A stretch of 64,000 nucleotides of DNA from Lingula anatina (Eukaryota; Brachiopoda; Lingulata; Lingulida; Lingulidae). The notes beneath the pieces are model-generated. The model did no database searches. It saw only the letters and a list, made by a program, of their open reading frames with translations, and was not told the DNA's origin. A program made the translations under genes and the position numbers. Location of the stretch: contig NW_019774402.1 in the NCBI RefSeq assembly GCF_001039355.2, positions 372,428-436,427 of the forward strand, in the 5' to 3' direction. Shown here piece by piece: positions 1 to 10,380 of this stretch (within the stretch, counting starts at the first letter, position 1; each line of letters starts with the position of its first letter).

Positions 1-1754
1 AAATGGAAGACTTCCAATATTAGCTTAATTTCCATTGGATGATTTTGTCATCAAGTACAGATTTTAAATGACACTCAATACACATCTCCACTAAACAAGT
101 TTATAGCTTGAAAAGGTTAGACACACTTTATTTGTTACATATACAGAAGTTCTATTAGCTATGTGGATCAAATATGTTCACAGTTCATTGCTCTTCTATA
201 GCTATTTTTGAGAACAGAACACCATCTCTATCCTGAAAATGGATCAAATAAGGGTCTATTTTAATAGCATAGTATGCACCTTCTATTAATGTCAACATGG
301 ATAGACTTTAACAAGTCTGTTTAGAGATGGGCTTTAATGCTGCTGTAGGGTTGGGCAACCAAGCATGAGGACTATAAATCATACACATAAAACTAACCTG
401 TTTTTAAAGACAGTCACATTGTACATATTATATTTGAGTTGAAGTCTAGGCTTATGAATTTAACTTGCCTTTAGTTCAAGATGAACATTAATATTTTTTT
501 GAAATACTCTTAGAAACAGTCCATAGGCATTATTCTTAGTATAGAGAACCAGTAGTTACCAAGAGAGCAAGGGAGTCATCATTCACCCCATAGAATATTT
601 TCCATCTTCACTTGATCAAAGTTAATCTATTTTCCATGCTGAAAGGGCATTTGGGTATGTTGAGCTATATCCTTATATTAGTTCATAATTCCAGAAACAA
701 ACACTGAAAGGAGATACATTGATTTACCGATTTCAAAATACAAGTTTTGTTTCACTCCTGACTGGACAATAACAGAAATACCTTCCCATTTTGAACCCAC
801 CCTCAGTACATACTCTTCATCCTCCAATTTTTTTCCTTAAATGACCTGCATTAAGTTGCCTTGCAAGATTACTGCATTTTTTCAGTATGTAATGAACAAT
901 GTTGAAAAACTACAGGATAACACTTAAATAAATTCTGATATTATATTTCATACAATAAAACCAAGGTCTACAATACCCTAGGATTTTTTCTCCCATTGCC
1001 AGACCACCTACTAAGCATTATTATGGCATAAACAGCTGCCTGGATTAACTGTCTGCAGTTTTCCTTATGATGGTGGGAGTACTAGCCATAAACCTCATTT
1101 CAGTGATTAAAAGATACAGGCTGAAGTTTGAAAAAAAATTGTAGAAGGGGTAATGCAAAGCATGCACAGAAACTCAAATAAATGCACCAGTGTGGGAAAA
1201 CAGGTTAACTTGCTGAATGGGATTAGAAAATGTGATTTATCAGCAGTTAAGAAAAAAGACTGACAGGTGCCTCTTCATTATTTAATCAATGTAACAAACT
1301 GTACATAATAATAATACATAAAATTTATATCTCTACAAATAACTTTGAATAGGTCTTTGAAAAGTAAAATTATAAGAGCCCAGTCAGGCATGTTTCTTTT
1401 AATCACTCTGTGAGAACATGCTTGGCTACCAGCTAGCTGAAAGAAGCCGATAGAAAGCACATTTACAGATATGATAATGAAACAAAGTGCCTTTGGGTGC
1501 CAATGCAATTCAACTGTGAAAAAGTACCAGCCTATCAACCTCCCACATGATCTTGTATTGATTTCCATGTGCTTCAAGTAGCCTGCCGCCAGTAAAAGTC
1601 TCTGGAGAAGATGGACCCAGCCACTTCCATAATGGGATATGGATACTCACATCGGGATATCCATTAAAACTTATTTATTCATTTGAGAGCTGGGTTTTAC
1701 ATATGCATAATTTTTTCTCAAGGTTAATGTTTACACATATTTATAATAGATTTA

Positions 1755-2152
1755 CATGGGCGTAACTAGGCATACGCACGGATGCACTGTGCGTACAATT
1801 TTTTGGCCATGCATGATATTATTTTATATAAATTTAGTGTATTTTTCACGGAATATAAAAGAAAATCCTCTGCTTATTAAAGTCACTTGTATGTACATAT
1901 CCTCTGTATCAATTGAATAGGCACAATTGTTCTGCCCCCCCCCCCCCCCCCAATAAGAATATTGAAACTTTTTTTTTAATTGCAAAAATATTTCTGACTA
2001 AATGATGATTTTATTATTAATGGAAATTAAGCAGCGATGTGTGGTACATATGCTATAATTACGCTGTCCTTCATCTCTTGCGTTAGTCAACATTTTGCTG
2101 GGAATTTAAAAAATCTGTGCATACAATTTTTAAAGATCTGGTTACGCCCCTG
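1755..2152. mobile_element. Non-autonomous hAT-like element, copy 1
   Basis: The left end reads CATGGGCGTAACTAGG and the right end, reverse-complemented, CAGGGGCGTAACCAGA: imperfect terminal inverted repeats. Subterminal motifs also mirror each other (GTGCGTACAATTTTT / AAAAATTGTATGCACAG). Flanks TAGATTTA (left) and TAGAATGG (right) match at five of eight positions, which would fit an eroded 8-bp target duplication as made by hAT transposases. A second related copy lies at 25566-25925. There is no coding capacity. Family assignment from the CAGGGGCG-type terminus is inference. Confidence 0.6.
1935..1951 (+). repeat. Poly-C tract
   Basis: Uninterrupted run of C inside the hAT-like element. Its length may be unreliable in the assembly. 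Confidence 0.9.
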
Positions 2153-2236
2153 TAGAATGGTGATTAAATGTTTGCGGCAAAATAGATCCAAGTCCCATAG
2201 AACCTCAGCTCACTAATACCCCGTTCACACTACGCT

Positions 2237-2237
2237 N
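2237..2237. other. Single N (assembly join)
   Basis: One ambiguous base. The other two single Ns in the window, at 21323 and 23605, sit exactly at the edges of duplicated blocks, so this one may also mark a contig join. I see no duplicated sequence around it. Confidence 0.7.
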
Positions 2238-3482
2238 AAATTGTAATAAGCTTCTCCATCAGCCATTTTGTATTATTTGTACCAATAGCAGCCAAAAACA
2301 GCATTTAAATGTAATAAGGTGTGATGATGGAGTAAGTACTTCCATAATCAATAGATAACAAACACCTCCATGTTTGTTAAATGCCTTATATCTTTAAAAT
2401 GTCCATTCAACAGTGGGGGAAAAAGTGGGGAAAAACAACTACACTTAACTGATACCAAAGAGGCATAAATATATGTATGCACAGACCCTCTCTACAGGAT
2501 ATCATGCTTATTTTCTGTGCAGTTACATGCCTAATATATAAAGACTGCCACCACTGGACTGTAGTGCATCTGGTCCTTATATTGTCAGAAAACAAGACCT
2601 GACAAACTTGGCAGGAGACTTTATTTGAAAAAGTGTGTTTTGCAAAAACAAGAGGTTAGTATATTACATGTACAGAATTTTTTGTCAATGATCCCTACCA
2701 ACAATCTTTTGAACAACAACAACAAAGGAATATGCACATATGGCCGTATACATATATATTTACTTATTGACCAAAGCCACTGCTCTTAAAAAACACTATT
2801 TTTTATGTCTGAAAACTGTCAATGTCTTATGGCACTTTGTCATTTCTAATTCCTGCCAATTACTAGCCAAAGAATCATGGATAATCTGGGATAAGCGGAC
2901 ACTGTCCCATCAATTCCTGCAAAGTAAAAAGGGGTGCAATGTGACAAATTTGCCAGCAGGATCATTCATGCTTCAACAGAGAAGGTAATTTGTTAACACT
3001 GTCCGAGCCTGGAGCCAACCACAAAGACTTTTACTTGTTTGACCATTTATACTGTATAGACAAGAATAACTTATTTTTATCATTTTAATCACTTTCATGA
3101 CTCTCTGAATAGATCTGTAAAGGAAAATAATACTAGTCCTGTGTACGTACTAGCACCAGTAATTTCTCATCTTGGTTGATACCAGACATCTACCTGTACC
3201 TTGTCACTAACAAGACCTAACAAGTCCTGATGCTTAAGTAGTGGGCTATTGTTCACCCCAAGCAATAAGGCAAAACATTATTTTTCATTAACAGATATAC
3301 AAACATTGAAAGAAACAAAAATGTCTGCTTCTTTAAATAAATTCTGTGAATATATAGGACTGCAATTTTTTCCACAGTTAACTCTAGTGGAGGAAAAAAA
3401 GAACAAAATATCCAGATGATAAAAAAAAAGTTCACTCTGGTTAACTTGGGCCAATTTTGACTTTTGCTGAGTTTACACTTAC

Positions 3483-3572
3483 CAAATACCACATGCGGTT
3501 CCAATATGGATCATTAAACTGGACATTTCTTTTAACTCTTTTCTTCACAACTTGCTGCTCCAGCCACTTTAC
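3483..3572 (-). CDS. FURIN: Furin-like coding exon 3: prodomain cleavage site
   Basis: Thirty codons between TTTTAG and GTAAGT. It carries KKRVKR, a consensus furin autoprocessing site, about 103 residues into the precursor, then NVQFNDPYWNRMWYL, which leads into the protease domain in all furin-type convertases. Both ends are phase 0. Confidence 0.9.
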
Positions 3573-6500
3573 CTAAAACACACAAAAAATATAACAAACA
3601 TATCAATTGTGTAGTAGTTTGTGGTCATGATGTAAATAATTAAAATTAAAACTATTTACCATATGTATCACATGTGCAGTAATTACAAAGCTTGTCAGTA
3701 AAAAACAAGAAGTCTATAAAACATGCACAGAAACTGAGACTTAAAAACAATGAGGAGAAATTATTTTCATGGACTGTGTCTTAAAAACATAACACGCACC
3801 GCGCTAACAACAGAAAATATCAATTAATTGCATTTCTCCTGAAATTCCCCTCAATTTTCCAACTTACCTAGACCATGGAATACACAATATCTATGAACCT
3901 ACCCTTTACAAGGTCACCATTACTGACATATTGACAATAAAGCAAAAGGTAAAATATATTTTATGCAGTAATGACTGTAAATTCTTACACCTCAATTTAA
4001 CATTTGTCATGGCCATTTTTTTGGTAGATCCAATTATGTCAATAAAAATGTATTTTTACTATAAATCTTCTGTCTTGAAAAAGCACTAATACTCTCCACA
4101 TGAGAATATCATTTGGGTGTTGTTTTAATAAAGAATAGTGTCAATCTTTAATTTTAGGATATTTATGATTAACCAGCAAGTTCTTTCCCATTCTTCTTCA
4201 CAGTTGTAGCACAGGAAAGGGACTACATGGCACAGAACTCCATGTGTGTTGCACTTAAAGTTGAGTCTGACATTTGAAGAGGTTTTAGTATAGTAATCTG
4301 GTAACACTTGAGTTGGTTTTCAAGAACAAAGTTACAACCATGGGTTCTGACCCTCTTTAAGTGGTTCCTTCTCCATGAACCTAACACCTTGGTGTGTGAA
4401 AAGGGTGAGAACACATGGGGCTGACCTTACTAGTATCTGCAACGACCTGACACTGGATACTGAAATAACCAATGGGTGAATAGATTTCTTTTGGTGATTA
4501 TCTTGTGGCAGGGTGGGAAGATATTATTACTGCTGGTGATATACTTCTGAGCCAGAAAAGCAGTGATGGCTAGTTGTTGAATAGTGAGATAACATGCTGT
4601 GGAAATGAGGCACAACCAGAATTGGTTCAGAGTGGTGTCTGTCATGACAAACCAATCAATTTTAAAGTTTCTCTTCTTTGACTTATCAGATATATGCATA
4701 TGTAGATGTTTTACATCTGGATTTTCTAACATCAATTATGTAATAGGACAAAAATGCCATGTTATATTACTGCTTATGTCCTATACTTTTCAATATTACC
4801 AGAAAGGTAACTGATCTACACTTGTAAACTCATAGTATTTACTGCAGTCTGCCTGGGAAGATATTTGGTTTGTACTTGCCTCACCAGAAATTTACAGTAA
4901 ATGATCAGTGAGATATGCCAAACATTTCTACCATTGCAAATTCAGGTCACAATGACCATGAAAAGGACCTTCAGAAAAAGTGTACTGTGCATAACATAGG
5001 AAAGCAAAAACTGCTCCCTGTCTCTATCCAAACACTGAAGCAATCATATCAACATCTGAGAAATTGAAGTATAAACAGTGGGTCTTCTCACCTGTGGTTC
5101 TTTCACTAAATGTGTGTGGTGATGGGAGCTTGCAGAGGTGGACCGTTTGGCTACTTGTCGATGTTGAAAATGGTAGATATCGTCCATTATCTGAAAGCAC
5201 ACATTTTAACATATGAAATAAACCCATCTTATGGGCTATATATTTAATGTTTTACACTGATTTCGTGTATGCAAAGGCTGTGTTTGAGAAATACTAACAA
5301 TGTTTGCCCTAAGCTCTTTGTCATGTTAAATTAAAGATAACCCATATGCCTGCAGTTGTCGCTGAAAGTTCAAAAACAAGTTTTTTTCTACCAAACAATG
5401 AGCTAAAACACACTGGACACATTGGAAAAAGCTCAACATTATATAATGAGAAGTACACAATCACGTAGAACAATTCTTAGTTTAATTTGAAATACAATCA
5501 GGGCATAACATAGAAACAGAACAGTAGAGGAATTAACATACATGTTTTTATACTTATCTGTATATGTTTAAGGCCCCATTCAGAATGGATGATCCAAATA
5601 CACACTGATCCGCCGACTAAATATGGCTGACCACAGTTCAAAAGTGATGCCACTGATTCCTGATGGTCTTTCCGACTCCACACACGCCTTTAAATGGATT
5701 AAATCTCTGCTCCAAGTTTTAATTGGTAGGCCCTTTCAGCAGCAGCGCCTGTGGAGGGGGGGGGGGAAGACTTTCAGGAATCAGGCATCGCTTTTGAACT
5801 GTAGTCGGCCATATTTAGTTGGCGGATCAGTAAGTACTTGGATCATCTACTCTGAATGGGGCTTTACTGACACTCATGAATGTTTACATTACTCTGAGGA
5901 TAATTTACATTCAAAGCATGTTGGCGATGCTAATTTCAGGTATAAAGCCAACTCACTGGATAATGGGCTGAAGACTGAATTTTTACTCCCAAATCTATTA
6001 TACACAATATGGCATGCTTTTCAAATGGCTTAAGGAGAGGGGAACAAGTTAAGAGAATTAATAATAATAATGAAGATGCTTAATATCAGGTGATAAGGAA
6101 AAAAAAAACATTTAACATTTCAAAAACCATAAAGTAAATACTAGTACAGTACAGAGAATTTCCAGTAAATAAACACAATCCTCTTTGGACTCTTTCCAAG
6201 ATGAAGGAAAATACTCTACTGTCAAAGAACAACTTCACATTACAATGTAGTTACATTTTGAGCTTCAGACAAAACAGATTTAGGTGAAAAAAAAAAGTTA
6301 TTTATTCTACTCTCTTATCTGTGAGTTATCTATATTTGTCATGATTAACTGGATTCTCAGACTTCTGATACAATCTGAATCAGAATGTAAACGAATATCA
6401 TATGTGATCTAATATTCACATTGTTGCTGATTACAGGCTTATAACAACAGAAATCCAATAGGTTTCAAAATACACACAGCCAAAGAAATTGTACATTTGA

Positions 6501-7197
6501 TGGATATCTATTGATTTAATTTTAGATAATCTTCCCTGAACAGTAGAAGTCGCCTGGTCTTTCTCAGATATATTGTTGAAATATTAATAGTTAACAACAC
6601 GTGTCACTTTTGTCCATTCAAACAAAAAAAGAGACAAAAATAATAGTGGCCTTATAATAAATTAATGACACGAGTCTTCTTAACCAGGAAGTTAAATATT
6701 CATGTTCATAGAACTCTTGGAAACTATTTTAATATTTTTAAAATGCAACTGTATAAAATTACTACAAAGTGCAAAATATATTTGATAAAGCTTAAATTAT
6801 TCATTTTTCTATTACAGACTCATATTTTATCAGTTTCATGTTTTTTTCCTTTCTTTTTTATTTTTGACTGCCTTTTTGACATATGTTATACGTTAAATTA
6901 AAAAAAAAAAAAAAAAAAGAAACGCGCTTAAAATTTCATAAGGAAAAAAATCCAAACACTATCAACGTGCTTTTCGGGAAGTAATGTTGGGATTTGCTAG
7001 ACCAAAACGACAAAAAGGAAAAAAGTACAAACCTTTCCCAGATAAGTAAATCCATGTTTTTCTGCCAACGACCTGGCCACCCTTTCTCCTCCTTCTATGT
7101 GGACTGCCCATTTATCCGAAAAAGTTTGTGTTTCTTTGGCATAAGATATACTAAGAAAGAACTGAATAATTACACCTAATGCGATCTTCAAGTTCAT
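3483..7197 (-). CDS. FURIN: Furin-like proprotein convertase, N-terminal part (three coding exons)
   Basis: Secretory-pathway serine protease of the subtilisin/kexin family that cleaves precursors after paired basic residues in the trans-Golgi. Coding exons: 7033-7197, 5092-5190 and 3483-3572, all phase 0 with GT-AG borders, giving 118 residues. Residues 1-20 form a signal peptide; WAVHIEGGERVARSLAEKHG is the classic start of the convertase prodomain. YHFQHRQVAKR follows (secondary prodomain site), then VKWLEQQVVKKRVKR, the primary autocleavage site, and FNDPYWNRMWYL, the entry to the catalytic domain. The EPQ-VKWLEQQV stretch is closest to furin; PCSK5/PACE4-type enzymes are the alternative. 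The Asp/His/Ser catalytic exons are outside the window. Divergent from the RAI14/UACA gene. Confidence 0.9.
3573..5091. other. Furin-like intron 2
   Basis: About 1.5 kb between coding exons 3 and 2. Only AT-rich sequence; open frames at 4125-4814 on both strands overlap one another and show no domain. No repeat or RNA gene recognised. Confidence 0.6.
5092..5190 (-). CDS. FURIN: Furin-like coding exon 2: prodomain
   Basis: Thirty-three codons between TTTCAG and GTGAGA. The product starts IMDDIYHFQHRQVAKRSTS and ends LVKEPQ. YHF-H and the KRS motif align with the middle of the furin prodomain; the Ser/His-rich stretch between them is variable across the family. Confidence 0.88.
5573..5862 (+). 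mobile_element. Foldback (long inverted repeat) element, copy 1
   Basis: A near-palindrome. The left arm begins GCCCCATTCAGAATGGATGA and runs about 90 bp to GATTCCTGA; the right arm is its reverse complement, ending TCTGAATGGGGC. Arms match at well over 80 percent by eye. The centre (TTTAAATGGATTAAATCTCT and a G-run) separates them. A diverged copy in the opposite orientation lies at 36692-36913. Open frames across this element result from its symmetry, not from a gene. Confidence 0.8.
5863..7032. other. Furin-like intron 1, right part
   Basis: AT-rich intron sequence with homopolymer A runs near 6100, 6290 and 6900-6918. No coding or RNA feature seen. Confidence 0.6.
7033..7197 (-). CDS. 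FURIN: Furin-like coding exon 1: signal peptide and start of prodomain
   Basis: Fifty-five codons from ATG at 7197 to the donor GTTTGT. The first 20 residues (MNLKIALGVIIQFFLSISYA) are a typical signal peptide with an AxA-like cleavage context. DKWAVHIEGGERVARSLAEK then matches the start of the convertase prodomain. This ATG is chosen because it directly precedes the hydrophobic signal core. Confidence 0.92.
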
Positions 7198-7842
7198 CGT
7201 CTTTAGAAAAAGTAAATTATCATGAAGAGAAAGGACGAATAGTGCTTGCGATAACTACAATCCCGCTTCTTCACTGTTTTGACCTGGGCTGACTGTGTGC
7301 CCGAATCGCGATCGCTCAAAAAACTTTACGAGCGTAGAAATACGCTTTACAAATAAAAATGTTGATGAATTTCGAAAAGAAAAGCCCCTCTGGTGTTGCC
7401 TCATAATAGCTCACTCTTATCGTGGATGTTTTCCATTCATAGCCGATACTGTTCTTGATGAAGCGAATGAAACTACCGGCCACACATCGTCCTATCGACT
7501 GAAACTTCAAGGCACAAATGGCGTATCCGGGGTCGTATTTGCGGATATGATGTCATAAATCACGACGCACGCGCATTCTGTTGCATTTACAAATAGCTAA
7601 TAAAACTAAGATTCCAGTGGTTTTCAACCGAAAGATGAATTAAATAATAATTTCAGTGACTTTGCATTAACATATCATACCAAAACCATTCTTATAGCCA
7701 CAAACTTAGATTGGTATTTGTATCAGTTGTTGTATCTCATATTATGGAATGAAGATCTTACATGTTATTAGATGTGTGTTTCGCATTGCACTCTTCTTGC
7801 TCTATGGTATGAATAACCAGCGTCAACAAACGAGCAAAGCAG
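7198..7842. promoter_or_regulatory. Putative divergent promoter of furin-like and RAI14/UACA genes
   Basis: The stretch between the furin-like ATG and a possible non-coding first exon of the plus-strand gene. It is visibly richer in CpG than its surroundings, especially 7290-7580 (ATCGCGATCG, CACGACGCACGCGC). AAAGCAG followed by GTGGGTGAG at 7843 could be the donor of a 5' untranslated exon of the RAI14/UACA gene. No TATA box was decisive. Promoter function is inferred from position and CpG content only. Confidence 0.4.
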
Positions 7843-9506
7843 GTGGGTGAGTTGAGTATTGTTTTTTCACGAAAACATCATATATCACTATGTTGTAAAC
7901 ATGTGTTTCATATTCTCCTTGCATTCTTATCGTATCTCAAGGTATAATTGAGAGTCAATAAACGGAATATTGCGTGCAGTGCATTGTTAAGTTGAAAAGA
8001 AAAGAAAGAGCCGGTTAATTCATTGAAAGTGACAGTGGTACTGACAAAAAAGTTGTTACTGTTTGTGTTGGTGTGTTACTAAAATTGCTGAAATTGTTAC
8101 AGTGGTGATGGCAGTCCAAAAGTTCTCCAATGCGACAATGTTTGAAAAAACATGTACCTGCTGCAGCCATACTTGAAATCGGTTATTCAAATGCAAGGCG
8201 AGAAGCAATTCTAGTATACTACAAGTGTATTCCAGAAACGAAATCATAGCATAAGTGGCATAAGTCATACAAAAAATTGTGGTTAAGGTCGACAGTGAAA
8301 CCAGTTGTCATACAAATCTACTTTAAAAATAATGGATTTCAATTTTAGAGTTTCAGTGTCAGGATCTGCAGTGTAGCCTTCATTAACATTAAAGTTCTAG
8401 ATCTAACATATATGTACCAGTACTCATAGCAAGGGTTTACCAGTGAACTATCCAACCATCATTTGGACAGCCACCTGCATCACCAGACAGCCTATTGTTT
8501 TTTTTTTTTTTTTTGAAATTTGATGGCTTTAGGCATACTAGTACATGTACCTGGACTCCCTGAAATTTTGTAGGAAATTACAGGTGGTAATTTTGGACAG
8601 CCTGTACCATCAATCCTGGGAAAAGCCCTAACTCACAGTACCATTGAAGTACTGTGTAGTACCTTTGAATTGTTTCCTACTTGGAAGCAAACTTGAACAA
8701 TCATGTGGGCCAAGCAACTTCCATTGTACACGATTCTGTGCAGTTCCTGGTGAGCACAAATCTTGCATTATGATTTGGCCTGTTTTGCACATTAAGACAT
8801 CTGTTTATGATAGGAGGTATATTTCTTTGTTAACGGCAGTTTTTAGTGAGTGTACAATATCATAACATATATAGCATATATAGCAGCATCCCTGGCTGGT
8901 GAGTAGATAAATCTTACATCATCCATAGTGCTTTTGATGGGAAAATTGGTTGGCTTTTCATATGTACATGTATCTTATTAAAGAGGAAACAGGTAAGCAA
9001 GTCTGAAAAGATATAAGAGCTCTGACATGCAGCTACGTCAGTATTTCACTTTCTTTAACAGTTACATAAAGGGGTAAATCTACATGTATATCTTTCTTGT
9101 GCTAGCACATTGTCAATATCAGAAATCATAAATAGGTGTGAATTTTAATATTCCTATTAGGGAATTCCATAGATCAAAAGAGTTCCTGAGAATTATGTCA
9201 CCTGTAGAAAACATTTTTTTTTACTTTGCTTGCTTACCACTTTAATAGCATGTGAGTCATATTTGTATGGCTTAAAATATACAGTCCTGACTTCTTGGGT
9301 GGTTTATCTTTTAAGTTCTACTCCTTGTCTACAGAGGATTTACCATGCTGTAGTACCAGTGTCACTAGTTATAGCAATGGGTATAATTAACATAAAAACT
9401 TCTGAATAGGTTACACATTCATTTTTGTGTGGAGTAAATGGATATAATATTTTTGTAGTTGTAGTATGATTTGGTTAAAGAGTTGCCTTATTTTGCATTA
9501 TAAGCC
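7843..9506. other. Non-coding 5' region of RAI14/UACA
   Basis: Probably first-intron sequence if a 5' untranslated exon ends near 7842. AT-rich with a T-run at about 8498-8514. No conserved open frame, RNA gene or element recognised. Confidence 0.5.
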
Positions 9507-10220
9507 TTAAGGATATTGTCACCCTTCACCCAAAACTCCTTATTTACTGCCTTACATACATTCTTTTGGGTAATAAATAAATCTTCAGTGTTTATTGACT
9601 AAATTAATTAACATTTATACATATGTCATCCTACGGGTGATACCATAATTGCGATTTTTGGGTAAAAACTGGAAAAAAAACGGTTTCTCAAATTTCTCTT
9701 TTACCTGAGCACCCATGATCACCATTTCAATGCTGATTTAATGACACCATTTAGTACTCCAAAACCCTGCTAGCAATTTTTCTTACAAGTCGTTGATAAA
9801 GCAAAATGATGCCTTTGTTTAATGAAAATCTGTAATTAGGGGCTCATATCTTTGTGACAAAAACATTTAAACCAAAACGACCTCACAGGATTGTAGTCTA
9901 TGCACTCGTGGTCTACTCTGCCAATTTTTTTGTGATAAAATCTTGTTCAAGGATGAAGTTACACCCATACCGATTGCTATCTCACCTCAAAATAAAAAGG
10001 TATTAAATTGATTGTTAAAACTTTGAGTTACCTATGCTTATAATAACAAAAAATATAAAGGTCGATATTTTACATTTTCGAGGGCTTTTTCATTGTTTTA
10101 AATTGGCACAAAGATAGATGCATAATTGAATAATTAGATGCAAAAAAAAAAAAAAAAAAAGAAAAAAACAAACTCATTTTAAGTATCTGGATGATAAATA
10201 AAGGGTTACAATATCCTTAA
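9507..10220. mobile_element. TTAA-flanked inverted-repeat element (714 bp)
   Basis: The left end reads TTAAGGATATTGTCACCCTT and the right end is its reverse complement with one mismatch (AAGGGTTACAATATCCTTAA). Both ends carry TTAA at the outermost position, as expected for piggyBac-type target duplications, though TTAA may simply be part of the repeat. The interior is non-coding with an A-run at about 10142-10160. It lies just upstream of the first coding exon of RAI14/UACA. Confidence 0.65.
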
Positions 10221-10323
10221 AACTTTAACAAAATGATATCTAATGATATATTTCCATTTTATGTTTCAGTATTTCTTGATGTCAAGATTTGCCTTAAAGA
10301 ATGCTAAAAACGGAACCTGTGAC

Positions 10324-10380
10324 ATGAATCAACATGTCAAAGATGAAAAATCTCTTCAAGTTCAAAAAGAGCACCAGTGA
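10324..10380 (+). other. Short upstream ORF overlapping the RAI14/UACA start
   Basis: An ATG ten bases before the main ATG, in another frame, opens 18 codons and ends at TGA 10378-10380, inside the first coding exon. It is part of the mRNA if the exon begins at the acceptor near 10269 (TTTCAG). It could lower initiation at the main start. Confidence 0.4.

Larger units (their letters stand above)
1..3482. other. Intron of the furin-like gene (left part)
   Basis: Non-coding, lying downstream of coding exon 3 of the furin-like gene on the minus strand. I looked for the next expected exon (start of the subtilisin-like catalytic domain, with the Asp-Asp-Gly active-site region) and did not recognise it, so the intron is at least 3.4 kb. 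It contains a hAT-like element, a C-tract and one N. Short open frames here show no conserved residues. Confidence 0.6.

Noticed and set aside
5623-6033. 136-codon open frame on the plus strand
   Set aside because: Mostly the foldback element at 5573-5862; the open frame follows from the palindrome and shows no protein-family resemblance.
7295-7558. 87-codon open frame upstream of the furin-like gene
   Set aside because: Lies in the CpG-richer putative promoter, overlaps another open frame on the opposite strand, and has no recognisable motif.
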